Shown here piece by piece: positions 13,901 to 24,030 of a DNA stretch of 64,000 bases. Position numbers and translations under genes: made by a program. Numbering within the stretch: the stretch's first letter is position 1; each line of letters starts with the position of its first letter. This DNA comes from Apostichopus japonicus (taxonomy: Eukaryota > Echinodermata > Holothuroidea > Aspidochirotida > Stichopodidae), in NCBI RefSeq assembly GCF_037975245.1, contig NC_092571.1:23939564-24003563 (forward strand), in the 5' to 3' direction. Under the pieces are notes generated by a model. The model did no database searches. It was not told where the DNA came from and was given only the letters and a program-made list of their open reading frames with translations.

Positions 13901-16900
13901 AGAATCTACTTAGGCCATAATTACTGACCGGTCCTGCAGTTTATTTTACATTTAATGATTTTAATTTTACATTTAGTTTAAATTTAATTTTAAATTTAAG
14001 TTTACATTAAATTTTACATTAATTTTACATTTAATGATTTAATGACCAAGCTGACCAGAAACCGCAGTAACTTAGTGGTTCTATTTCTAGCTAACCTGAC
14101 CGAGATGATAACAGAACAGCGACATAATTCATGAAAATTTATGAAATATTAACTCTTGCCCTCGTCGTCGGCAAACTTACTCTTTGAAGAGATACGATGT
14201 CTCGTTCACGTTTGTTGAAATGATCTTTGAGTTCCTTTATTTCTTTCTTAATTTCTTCCGACTGAAGAAAATTAATTATAGAAAAGAAGCAAAGAATAAG
14301 AAGAAACAATCACAGAAAGAACAAGCAAGAAATAATACTAAAAGAAACTGGGAAGAGAAAGGGGGCAGTATACTGGCTGCTGATGATAACATTTGCTCAT
14401 GTCGTGGTGACAGAGATTGAGCCACAAGAACGGAACTATGTTATATAGTCTGTTGCAGCACCGCACGATGCCACATTTTTCTTCTACAAGATTTCAAGAG
14501 TCTGAAATTGTTTCATTTCTTGAAGATATGATGTTGTATCATATTGTGAGACATTGCAAAACAAGATGCTGCATCAAGGAACTGCAGTTGCTCCAGATCT
14601 TTTCAAGTTAGGCTTTAAAAGTTTTAAGCACCTAACCAATGCATATTCAACAAATTCTGTTGCAACATGTCAAGTTTTCTTGTAAATAAGTTTGTAATAA
14701 ATGAATATATTTGGTTTTTTCTTATGCATTTAAAGATATTTGATTTTTCCATTGCTGACTCACATAATTTGTGACAACAACAGTGCTTTCAACTTTGTTC
14801 TGCTCTATATGTCTTTCTGGATTTTATTGTTTTCTTCATGACTTTCACCGATCATAACCGACGAGACAATATCATTGTTGCTAAGCAATAAGCAGCCAGC
14901 ATACTACCCCGCTAACATCGTTAGAGACGAGAATGACATTTAGAATGACATTTATTAACACATAATAGAGTGAGTGAGATGAAAAATTTCACGAGAAAAG
15001 TAATAGCAGAAGCAACACAGCAACTTTATCACACACAGTAGCAGGGTTTGAAATAACTTGTTGGAATTGCCAGAATGAAAATGGACCACCAAGGGAGCTT
15101 GAAACATTATGAGTTTGATTAACCTCTACAGCAGGTTGGAGCCACATTACTCATTAATTTTGCTGGGTGAGAAATATGGAACTGGGTTCAGATGGGGTAA
15201 TGGGAGCTTGACGAAAACTACAAAAGTTTACCGTGGAAACTAGAGGTTATTTCTGACCCTGCTTTATAGAATATTAGTGATCACAACAAATGCAGCACAT
15301 ATTATTTTCCACGTCTGTTATTTCACAGAGGACTTACACTCTTTAGTGACACTACTTCTTTGGATTTTGAAGCCAGCTCCTCCTCCTGTTTCTTAGATTC
15401 TTTTACTCTACCAAACTATTTATAATGAAAGAATTGGTAGAGGCAAATTGTATTTAAATATGACAACTGAACAATTATAGCTAATTTTTTAATAAGTAAT
15501 CGAACAATAAAATGGTTCTTAAAGGCCAGCTTCCACCACTCTCTACCTTCCCCCCCCCCTTCACCACCCATAGAGTCTCCTCTATCTGATGGAACATTCC
15601 AATAAATAGCTATAACATCATTCCTAATTTAATAAGAGATTTCTCCATTTACAGTCATATTCAAAAGAAGAAGGAAATTGCGCTGGATTTTGTTTTTTTA
15701 AGTAATCCACTACGTTGAAAAAATTTAAGCAAATTGCAAAAAGCGCTATTTTGCTTTCTACTGATCATTTTTCCAGTTTTACTGAACAGACAAAAACAAG
15801 ATTAACCAAAGGTCATCCATATTGGATTCATAGTTTAGCAGGTTTTTAAAATTACTGCAAGTGGTGAATAACACCTTATTGGACATTCTGACCCATGTAA
15901 TTTAATTTCTGTACAATGTCATATGACAGAACATGCAAATGCTTGTTGGAAATTAAATATGGGTGAAATTATCTTAGCAGATACAATATTGATGACCTGT
16001 TAAAGTTTAAAGAGAGAAAAATGTTATCAACAAGCGCCAACTTTAGGAAAAGAAGAGGATAAAGAAATTGTAAAGGAACTAGTATGGCGCAACATTTTGA
16101 TCCTTATAGGACATTTCTTCAAAAGTGAGCTTATCAAAGTTCAAATTCATTAAAGAAATGTGAAACAAGGATAAGAAAAATAAAAACTTACCTTGGCTGT
16201 CATTGCTGACAAGGAGACTTCTCTGTCCCTTAATTGATTCCTTAAGAGGGTTGTTTCGCCCTTCATCCGTTTGTTAAGAGCTTCTTTATTGGACAGATCT
16301 CTCTGCAGGGTCGAGACTAGAGCATGACTGGTTGTTCTCTCTTTCTTAACCTTCTCCAGATCCTGTTTCAGGGCAAACAGCTCACGGTCCTTCTGGTTTA
16401 GAAGATTGCGTAGATTGCCGACATTTTCCAGAGGATCGGAGCTCTCCGGTCTCATCTTAGTCATCTGTAGTATAAAATGGAAAACATTAAGTTTTCAAAA
16501 ACCGAAGGATAACACCTTCATATGCTGAGTCAGGTGCGGTCAGGAGGTTAAGGCAGTGGACTTGTGTTATAAGGCTTGCAGGTTTGAGTCCTGGCCAGAT
16601 CATTACGTTGTGTCCTTGGGCGAAGCACTTTATGTCCATTGCCTCTCTTCACCCTGAAGTTGTATAAATAAGGACCTGTGACATAATCTGTCAGTTGGTC
16701 GCTGTTTAACTGCTACCATGTGGAGGGATTGCCTCTATGTTTGACAGGTTATCATTGACCAGGGTAATATTGTTATGCACCTTGAGAACTATTATTGGTA
16801 GATATGTCTGCATTTATAAATCCTCAATATTATTATGATTTTGATATGAATTGATAATTATGTTATGATGTGTAATGTGATATGCACTTTGATCATCGAG

Positions 16901-19900
16901 AGTGCCTATTGTATTTAAATTTGGTTTTGTTTGTTTTCTGCTTTTGTTATTTTAGTGATTATCTTTCTGGTTCTAGATTTTAAAAGTTCTAATTTTCTGT
17001 TCGCTGCTGTTTTAAAAATTTTTTGCATCTTCTACTGTAGAACTGTTTCTTTGTATTTTTGAAAAATTTCTTAGCGATCAAACTGAAATTTGATAATAAC
17101 TTCACTGTGTGTAGTATTCTCTAGCAACACTAGCTTACCTGCTCTTTCAGGGCATTTATCTCCAACTGTTTCAGTTGTGCATTCTTCTCCAGTTCCATCA
17201 CCCTCAGTTGCACTTTGCTATCTCCGACTCCCGTGTAGTTAGCCTGCTGCATGTCGGTGCTCGACTGCTCCAGGTCGTATCGCAACTGGCTGATCAGACC
17301 ATCTTTACGGGTCGACTCTGATTCAAACGCAGCCAGACGTTTGATCTCATCTCCCATCCGTAAAATCTTCTGGTCCTAGTTTGGGGGAAATGAGAGATCA
17401 ACATTTCACATCTAACTGCTAATGTGGAGTTAGATCGTGTCTCTTACGATTCGTTCGGAGAGGGAATGCAAAGTATCTTATGACATTTCACCGCATAAGA
17501 AAATAAATAAAAATAATAAAAACCTCAAATAAACACTTGGAATTTGCCATTCAAGCTTGGAACCCATATTTAAAAGGTGATATAGATCGCCAAAGTTATT
17601 CCGCTTTTCAAGAAAGGTGACCAAACTCAGTTTATAAACTATCGTCCAATTTCTGTATTGCCCTGCCTTTCAAAAATTATAGAAAGACTAGCATTTAACA
17701 GAGTACAAAACTTTTTAGACAAGCACAAAGTTCTTTCAAACAGTCAGTACGGATTCCGCCCAGGTCATTCTACCGAAACTGCTCTTGTAGATGCTATTGA
17801 CAAATTAAACAAAGCTGCCGAGAAGAAAGAGACTTCGATTGGAATCTTCTTAGACTTATCCAAAGCTTTTGACACAGTCGACCACACCATTTTACTACGC
17901 AAACTGTCACACTATGGAATAAGGGGACTTCCGCTCAAATGGTTCGATAGTTACTTGAATCTCAGGCAACAATACACTCACTATAATAATACAGACTCTG
18001 ACCTGGCTACTGTCCGTTGCGGGGTTCCCCAAGGTTCAATCCTTGGCCCACTTCTATTTATTATTTATGTAAACGACATATCGTCTGTCTCACGAAATTC
18101 TTCATTAGTTCTTTTTGCTGACGACACGAACATTTTCTTTTCAGACGATAACCCTAAACGGTTAGAGAGGACTGTTTGTTCTGAACTAAAAGCTTATTGT
18201 GATTGGTTTGCAGCTAATAAGCTATCCTTAAATATCAGCAAAACAAACTTCATGGTATTTAACAAACTTAAGCATTACAACGATTATAGTTTCAACATTA
18301 ACATGAATGGTCACACTCTGAATTCTATTAGTAAGATTAAATTTCTCTGGGTAATTATTGATTGTAATCTCAATTGGCAAGAGCATATCCATAGTTTATC
18401 CTCACAAATTGCAAGTGGAGTCGGTATTATTGGTAGACTTAAATATGTACTACCAAAGAGCGTTCTTCGCACTTTGTACTTCACTTTGATATATCCGCAC
18501 TTTACTTATTGCAGTACTGTATGGTCGTGTACCAGGCAGTCTTACTTGAATCGTCTGTTTCTTCTGCAGAAACGAGCTGTTCGACATATTTGTCATTGTG
18601 GCCCCCGTGATCACACTGATATTCTATTTAAAACATTAAATTTATTGAAACTTCAGGACATAATCAATCTAGGAACTGCTTCAATCACGTATCGTTTCAT
18701 ACACAATCTGCTACCAGACGCTCTCTCTAACTTTTTCACAATCAATTCCCTCATTCATAACTACAATACACGGAATCCTCAGCTTCTTTTGCATACTGTA
18801 AATCGCACTTCTTCCCACTCAAGCCTTCGTTATCGTGCCACTAATCTTTGGAACTCATTACCCAAGGCAATAAGTGACAAGCCTAGCTTAAAATCTTTTA
18901 GGTATAACTTAAGTAATTATTATTTAAACAAACACTAACTCTTGACAAGTAACTGAAAGACTCCAACTTGTTGTATGGACAAACTCAGGTGTTCAGATGC
19001 ACTGGATTGTTTTTTTTTGCGGGGGGGGGGGGTGTTATTGTTATTGTTTTGTTATGGTCTTTTTGTCCTATTGTTTGAAATTGTGTATTTTGCTTTGTTG
19101 TACTTTGATTGGTCTCTTTCTCTGTATTTTAGGGAGCGAAGCACCCCGTCAAGCCCGCAAGGGTTTTTTGTTCCGCTTCCTTCACTTCATGTATTATCCA
19201 CTACTACTTATTGTTATTTGTTATTTGTAAACGTTTAAATGCATGTTGTGAAAAACAAATAAAATAAATGAAATGAAATGAAATCTGGAAAAAGTACAGA
19301 GAAGATTTACAAGGATGATACCTGTTTTGCAGCATTTGCCATACAATGAAAGACTTTCTGCTCTAAATCTCACAACATTATCCACCAGAAGACTAAGAGG
19401 AGATTTAATTGAAGCTTTTAAAATTATGAAAGGTTTTGTAAAAGCTAGCCCTCAATTATGGTTTGAATTTAGCGCCATCTCTTTTACTAGAGGCCATTCA
19501 ATGAAACTGTGCGCAAAATATTCAAAATTGAATGTACGCAGACATTTTTTTCGGTCAGGGTTGTATCCGAATGGAATGCCCTTCCACAGTCTGCCATTGA
19601 TGCTACCAGTATTAATCAGTTCAAGTGACTTTTGGACAGACATCTGCATTGTAGGGGAGTTACAAGAGCTGTGCTCTCTCTCCCTTCTTCATCCCACACT
19701 ACATCTGTTTAGTGATGAGGTGTGGGATACAGGTGAATACAGGTGAATATAAAAAGCAAATATTATTATTATTATTATTATTATTTCCACTGAGCCGGTT
19801 GTGTCCTGCCGACATTTTTCTCTCCTATGTCATTTTCCAATCTATACCTCAAACCCTGAAGTACATCGCCAGTCTTAGAAGCACAGTCGCAAAAGGCTAC

Positions 19901-20583
19901 ACATAGGGTGAAATATTTTAACACAGAGCAGGCATAAGATGTGAAAGTAAATATCACCTTTTCATGAATCATGTTCAGCTCAGCCACAGGAGATCCGTGA
20001 CCAGTAGGGCTATCTGACTGATAATGACTGGTAACCGCTGATCGTGCACCCACTGAGCTCACCCATCCACCAGTAACTGAATTCCAATCATTTTAACAAA
20101 AAAAGAAAATTAAGTCATTTCATAAAAATTATGCACTATAAAAGTTGATTTTATGTTGCTTGGTTGAATGAAATTTAAATTCAAAACCAGTTATTTTGTT
20201 TAAGTGAACTACAACATAATAACTAAAGATGTTACATTTTGTGGACAGAAATTATTCGTCCCTTTGAAATATTTGCATGGACTATTTTGAGAAAAATAAG
20301 GTTTCCATAATGAAGAAGAGTTCAAGTAACGTATCTTCTTCTTAAACAGTCGAAACTGACATTGTATTACATGTATCTACTAACATCCAAACCTAAATGA
20401 ACACTGATTCGATTAAATCATGAGCATAAAAGTTGATTTTATGTTGCTTGGCTGAATGAAATTTAAATTCAAAACCAGTTATTTTGTTTAAGTGAATTAC
20501 AACATAATAACTTGGATGTTACGTTACATTTTGTTGACAGAAATTATTCGTCCATTTGAAATATTCTTCTTTAAATATATATA

Positions 20584-20674
<91 letters not shown>

Positions 20675-23178
20675 GAAAACGTAATGAGAAGAATATATAT
20701 ATATACACTGCATATATATCAAAATTATTTTGTACTTGTCCTAATTACATTATAAGCAAAACCCATTAATATTTCAAGTACCTCTTCTTGTAGGAAGGGG
20801 GCTGTTAGATGGACTGTTAGCTGCCACCCCAACTCTGTCCCCACTACCTCGTCTGGTTCCCGCACTTGAAGGCCTAGGTCTTGGCGGATGTGGCTTAACA
20901 TTGGACCCTGTGCTATGTTGGACCCATGCATGCGATGGAACTGGTGGATGCTGCTGCTGGCTTAGAGAGGAGATCTGGGGCAACTGAGATTGTGATAGTG
21001 GCGCCGAAGTTATGAAATCTGTCTGGTTGCCGAGATAAGGGAACTCAGATTGAGTAGATGCTGCTGAAACTGGAATATGACTATTTAAAAGAGTGAGGGA
21101 GGTGTGTCCTGGAAGCCTCTGCTGCACAGGAGGATAGGATACCTGGGAAGAAAGAGAAATGAATTAATTCAAACTATATGGAGTGTTAGCTCCATAACTG
21201 TGGAGTGTTAGCTCAGTGATTAACACCGGTGCCTCTCAATCATAAGGTCCCAAGTTTGAGTCACTCCAAGATTAATGTATGTCCTCCAGTTACAGAGTTG
21301 TTGACAATTGGCAATTCATAATCATGGACGTTAAATATGAATGTAAGAGACTGACTTCGGTCAGCTTGCGGCTTTGATAAGCTTCTTTGCGAGTTCCTGC
21401 TTGCAGGAGGATCTAAAATACATACATACATATAACATTAGGGTAGCAGGCTGGATACCTTTCATGCCACAAGTACCAAGGCCATTTACGCTACCTTAAA
21501 TACATAAGGCATCAAAAATATTTTCTCGAATCTTGAAAAAAGCCTTAACTGTGTTTCAAATAATATCAGAAGAAGAAGGTAAAAGAAGGGCTAAAAAAGA
21601 TCAGAATATTCAGGTTTGAAAGCAAATTTCTGCATGCATTACATGCTTTGGCTTAGATTAAATGCATTTATTTGTTTTAAAGTCTCAATACGTGTTTGCT
21701 GATGAATTTCGGAAAACAAAGTTCCGAAGCAGATTCAATGTTTCTAAATCTAAAAGCACTCTGACCAGGTGGGTTTAATGGAGAAAAGCTGTCGCAATTT
21801 GAAAGAAAGAAACTGATTTTCTGTTGCCCTTATGGCGCGAACGATTTACTGTAAAATCACTGTGACCACACATATCAGCATGGTCATTACACAAATGTAA
21901 CCAATATATGTACTCGTATTGTCCACTTTTTTTACCCAATTCCACGGAGGAAACTTCTGAAAATACCTGTTTCTTCATTGCAATCAAAGGAAATGGCACA
22001 ATTTTGCAAGCTACATCACTAAGACCGAAAGAAAGATACTATTCAAGAGATCTAACACAGGATAGCCATGAAAGTGAAAATACAATAGGCCTAATGGTCC
22101 TAAACAAAAAAGAGAGATTTGATTGGTGCACCATCTGTTGGGCGGGGCTTGCAAAGTTTCATTGAAGTTTGTAGAATCTACGGACTTATAAAAAAATCTG
22201 GCAAATTTTATTCTCCTCAAAATGTTTAACGACAGATAGATCGATAGAAATAATGAATATCAATATAAAAATTGCATAGAAAGGTGTTATATTTACTGAG
22301 CTTCTAGAGGCAGTTAGCTGGAAAGGTCAAAGTGTAAATTTGGCAAACACACACATTGAGACTTTAACTTTGGAGTTCACCCAAAAATTGATGTTACCTG
22401 CATTGTATCATCCATGACTAGTTCATGCGGTACTCCAGCGTAGCCAAATCTGATGACATCACCTGGTGCTAGACGAACAGCTGCATTCTGTACTCTACAA
22501 TCGTTGACGTATGTGCCGTGGGCTGTATTCAAGTCTTGCAGAACAAAGCATATCTCATGCTCGCTGTACTCAATAATTGCATGTTGAGGTTCCACCGCTT
22601 GTGACTGTAACAACATCGAAAACTAACGTGGACAAAAGTTTCATATAACAATAACATTTGATCAAAAGTCATGTTCTTTGACAACCCAATGATACAGCCA
22701 GGCTGGGAATAGCTTTGAAAAGGGATGAAAGAAGATGGCCATTTACATGCAACTGTCAAAGATTAAACTTGAAACAGGCATCTAACATGTTGGGAGAATT
22801 TGTTTGCCATTGGCTTACTGCAAGCATTCTAACATTAACTAAGTTCATAAGAGAGGCATTGTAAATTATACATTTCACAACTGATAGAGCTCAAGAAAGT
22901 AAAATGATAATTTTTCAAATGTTATTAAAGAGGCAAAAACACATACTGTATATTGAGAATAAAGTGAAATCAACACTAGGCCTAGATGCTTAAGTTTTGC
23001 AGGTTTCTTCAAAGCTAAAAATTTTTCTGAAAGAAATTTAGCAATCACTGAATTTTAGTTTGAGTAAGGTTGATGTTCTTACCTGTATCAAGAAGTCACA
23101 ATTTTCTCGGCCGACCACAGTAATGCTGGGGGAAAGCTGGAAAATACCATCTGTGCCCTTTAGAAAACCCTTCACCAT
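14..23178 (-). CDS. FHAD1: FHAD1-like protein (FHA domain plus long coiled coil), 22 exons, 3' end outside window
   Basis: Forkhead-associated domain protein with a long coiled-coil body. Family function is poorly known; vertebrate members are linked to testis and ciliated cells. Exons in transcript order: 23178-23083, 22604-22398, 21142-20782, 20076-19958, 17375-17139, 16464-16192, 15415-15338, 14261-14181, 12692-12588, 11268-11161, 10353-10105, 9473-9275, 8806-8618, 7893-7766, 6759-6670, 5938-5701, 4475-4334, 3510-3404, 2773-2614, 1893-1761, 1230-1092, 252-14. Every junction has AG/GT and phases join without a frameshift, giving 1226 codons. Residues 1-101 form the FHA domain, about 102-261 are Ser/Thr/Pro/Gln-rich, and the rest is Lys/Glu/Gln-rich coiled coil (e.g. 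[15 protein letters not shown]). The exon ending at 14 has a proper donor, so more exons lie to the left. Known vertebrate FHAD1 is about 1400 residues. The start MVKGFLK matches the family's usual beginning. Phase-0 junctions could still hide a small skipped exon. Confidence 0.9.
484..697. repeat. 63-bp tandem repeat, about 3 copies
   Basis: ATGCAATGGTACACTAT recurs at 515, 578 and 641. FHAD1 intron. Confidence 0.9.
2538..2585. repeat. CTGT/CTAT tetranucleotide microsatellite
   Basis: Runs of CTGT and CTAT, 31 bases from the donor of FHAD1 exon 2773-2614. Confidence 0.85.
3166..3376 (+). mobile_element. Penelope-like element fragment, copy A
   Basis: About 210 bp shared with 4646-4886 (plus) and 48391-48522 (minus). 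Contains the common TTGTGTTCACC and ACCTGTCTGTATT segments and ends in CCTCTGAAGATCCTGCTAG, a decayed version of the hammerhead-like core seen in the other copies. It lies in a FHAD1 intron just 28 bases from the donor of exon 3510-3404. Assignment to Penelope-like elements is by inference from that core. Confidence 0.55.
4209..4433. repeat. 100-bp tandem duplication including the donor of FHAD1 exon 4475-4334
   Basis: The 3' part of the exon plus donor (minus strand) is repeated 100 bases away: donors at 4333 and 4233, both GTAAGTAT. The intronic copy lacks the 5' half of the exon and an acceptor. Confidence 0.88.
4646..4886 (+). mobile_element. Penelope-like element fragment, copy B, with hammerhead-like core
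   Basis: Same family as copies A and C. At 4831-4869 it has GCCT, then CTGAAGA, an extra A, a perfect 6-bp hairpin GATCCT-GCT-AGGATC, GAAA, TG, TC and AGGC. GCCT and AGGC can pair. This is the arrangement of a hammerhead ribozyme with a minimal stem III. It ends near TCTTACTTTTACAC, the same terminus as copy C. Confidence 0.6.
5939..6669. other. FHAD1 intron with no further feature seen
   Basis: AT-rich; no ORF, repeat family or RNA recognised. The same holds for FHAD1 introns 8807-9274 and 14262-15337. Confidence 0.5.
6768..7270. repeat. Minisatellite, about 36-bp unit, next to a FHAD1 splice acceptor
   Basis: About 14 imperfect units of ACAGACAGCATATCAGACATGG plus A-rich spacer, shown here from first to last copy. 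On the minus strand each unit is T/C-rich (CTGTCTGTTTG), and the array ends a few bases from the acceptor of exon 6759-6670. Confidence 0.88.
7910..8200. repeat. Degenerate repeat rich in TTACATCAAAA
   Basis: Imperfect units of about 30 bases (e.g. ATCTCTTACATCAAAATTAT, ATCTTTTACATCAAAATCAT) next to FHAD1 exon 7893-7766. Confidence 0.55.
9729..10003. mobile_element. hAT-like MITE, family 1, copy 1
   Basis: 275 bp with terminal inverted repeats CAGGCGCGTAGC...GGCTACGCGCCTG, flanked by the 8-bp target duplication TCTAAATA (9721-9728 and 10004-10011). Interior shares GCGTAGCGCCACCATGAGTT and CACTTCCCAGGCC-type segments with 57012 and 58208. No coding capacity. An 8-bp duplication and CAG-type ends fit hAT. 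FHAD1 intron. Confidence 0.88.
10873..10985. repeat. TA microsatellite with GATA interruptions
   Basis: Continuous TA repeats with TAGATA and TCTATA variants. FHAD1 intron. Confidence 0.95.
11625..12004. mobile_element. hAT-like MITE, family 4
   Basis: 380 bp, inverted ends CAGTGGTTCTCAAACTTTTT and CACTTTGAGAACCACAG, with perfect 8-bp duplication CTCTAAAT (11617-11624, 12005-12012). These ends are typical of many animal hAT elements. FHAD1 intron. Confidence 0.92.
12240..12640. repeat. Tandem triplication (130-142 bp) containing the donor of FHAD1 exon 12692-12588
   Basis: Three copies of the exon's last 35 or so bases with their donor: exon ends at 12588 (real), 12446 and 12316. They read [20 protein letters not shown] and [10 protein letters not shown]. 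Between them lie C/T-rich blocks. The two intronic copies have purine-rich upstream sequence on the sense strand and no acceptor. Confidence 0.87.
12693..14180. other. FHAD1 intron, mostly featureless
   Basis: Apart from the TTTACATTTAA repeats at 13930-14050, nothing recognisable. The small ORF at 13733-13927 has no family resemblance. Confidence 0.5.
13930..14050. repeat. AT-rich TTTACATTTAA repeats
   Basis: Low-complexity blocks built from ATTTTACATTTAATGATTT. Confidence 0.7.
16533..16830 (+). mobile_element. tRNA-derived SINE, family A, copy 1
   Basis: Head resembles a tRNA (GGAGGTTAAGGCAGTGGACT, later CAGGTTTGAGTCCTGG as box B), followed by the family body CATTACGTTGTGTCCTTGGG and ...GGTTATCATTGACCAGGG. 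Diverged copy in a FHAD1 intron. Same body as 34386-34701. Confidence 0.7.
17515..19770 (+). mobile_element. Nested LINEs in a FHAD1 intron (outer, older CR1/L2-like element)
   Basis: The outer element is a non-LTR retrotransposon fragment split in two by another LINE. Left part (about 17515-17576) encodes [16 protein letters not shown]. Right part (19282-19770) resumes with [15 protein letters not shown] and [12 protein letters not shown], the contiguous C-terminal part of the same reverse-transcriptase ORF type, then frame-shifted remnants and an (ATT)n tail at about 19764-19790. Both parts are on the plus strand, antisense to FHAD1. Confidence 0.75.
17577..19281 (+). mobile_element. Inner LINE with open reverse-transcriptase ORF
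   Basis: 5'-truncated non-LTR element of the Jockey/CR1/L2 group. The ORF stays open from about 17589 to the stop at 18936-18938 (426 codons from the first ATG at 17658). Visible reverse-transcriptase motifs: [61 protein letters not shown], the catalytic LFADDTN and [15 protein letters not shown]. The C-terminus carries the usual YNTRN...LWNSLP block. The endonuclease half is missing. The 3' UTR (18939-19281) ends in ATGAA repeats after an AATAAA. Lack of stops suggests a fairly recent insertion. Confidence 0.9.
20131..20572. repeat. Local duplication of about 145 bp, 288 bp apart
   Basis: 20138-20275 and 20426-20570 share ATAAAAGTTGATTTTATGTT and GACAGAAATTATTCGTCC at high identity. The second copy runs into the TA microsatellite at 20573. 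Confidence 0.88.
20573..20705. repeat. TA microsatellite
   Basis: About 95 uninterrupted bases of TA plus flanking TA-rich sequence. FHAD1 intron. Confidence 0.97.
21185..21432 (+). mobile_element. tRNA-derived SINE, family B, copy 1
   Basis: tRNA-like head GTTAGCTCAGTGATTAACAC with box B-like AAGTTTGAGTCAC, then a body with CAGTTACAGAGTTGTTGACA, CTGACTTCGGTCAGCTTGCG and GCGAGTTCCTGCTTGCAGGA, and a CATA-type repeat tail. The reverse complement of the same sequence occurs at 35524-35760. FHAD1 intron. Confidence 0.8.
21708..22372 (+). repeat. Dispersed repeat of unknown class, copy 1
   Basis: Shares TTTCGGAAAACAAAGTTCCG, GGTGGGTTTAATGGAGAAAA, CTTATGGCGCGAACGATTTA and GCAAACACACA..TTGAGACTTTAA with 54552-55146. 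No ORF, tRNA-like head or terminal inverted repeat was recognised. Confidence 0.8.
22398..23178 (-). CDS. FHAD1: FHA-domain exons (first two coding exons of FHAD1)
   Basis: Exon 1 (23178-23083, 32 codons) starts [15 protein letters not shown] and ends [10 protein letters not shown]. Exon 2 (22604-22398, 69 codons) continues [13 protein letters not shown], then [15 protein letters not shown] and APGDVIRFG. The visible FHA signature is the Gly-Arg pair, the Ser...His pair (SQAVEPQH) and the Asn...GTYVN loop, which in this family bind phosphothreonine peptides. The usual Asn-Gly of the last loop is Asn-Asp here. Both exons are whole codons long. The intervening intron (22605-23082) shows nothing I can identify. 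Confidence 0.92.
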
Positions 23179-23973
23179 TCTGAGTTTTTAGCATCGAAAA
23201 GCAGCTCTGTTGAAATTGTCAACCTTTGCTTATCTGATTTTAGGAAACAATGTAGATACAACTATGTTGAATGCTCAGTAACACATCATTGGTCATCTCT
23301 CCATTTGGATTATACTCTCACCTCATTGAAAATTATATATTTGGTAGCACCTTCAGAAATATTTACCCATACTTTAGGCCTAGGCTACTGGGATAATACA
23401 ATTTTAATGCATGCGCATTATAAAGTTGCATTGACAGTCACAGGAAAAATTGCAAGCTTTAACTACAATTACCCTACTGACTTAGGACTAGACTAGGCCT
23501 ATGTAGAAATGTTGCTCACAAGTCATATTCAACTGCAATGTTGATTTTAAATTTGTGAAACTTCAATTAAACTTCATGCCAAAGCATTTATGGTTGTGAT
23601 TATAACTACTGATACTAATTGCCTGAAATGTTTGAAACAGATTGCCAATCTTACTAATTAGTTAGTTACTTAGGGATTACTTCACAATGACGCTAGTATC
23701 GGCAATGCATAACCCTTACCCTAAGAACCCTTAGCCAAATTTAGGCCCATCTACATTCGTTTCAATTCATATTAGCCTAGTCTAACTTAGTCTACACTAA
23801 CTTTAATCCTTCCACTGACAAGTGACAGTAGTAGTAATAGTAATGAAACGTTAGGCCTAATGTTAGCATTTATCTCCGTTTTAAATACTCAATAGGATAA
23901 CACACGATGGAGGGATGGAGATAAACGTAAGGACAATCTCATTATCACTAAATTGCCAGTTTTTCATACTCAC

Positions 23974-24030
23974 TCCGTCAGGTTTTAACACCATGCATTC
24001 GGTAACGTCGTCCTAAATATATTACGAATT
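23974..24030 (-). other. Candidate non-coding first exon of FHAD1
   Basis: A strong donor (GACGGA|GTGAGTATG) sits at 23974 on the minus strand, upstream of the FHAD1 start. An acceptor-like ACTCAG lies directly before the ATG at 23178, so a 5'-UTR exon spliced to 23179 is plausible. Two short upstream ATGs lie in this exon and neither is in frame with the FHA start. The 5' limit given is arbitrary; no TATA box was recognised. Confidence 0.4.
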
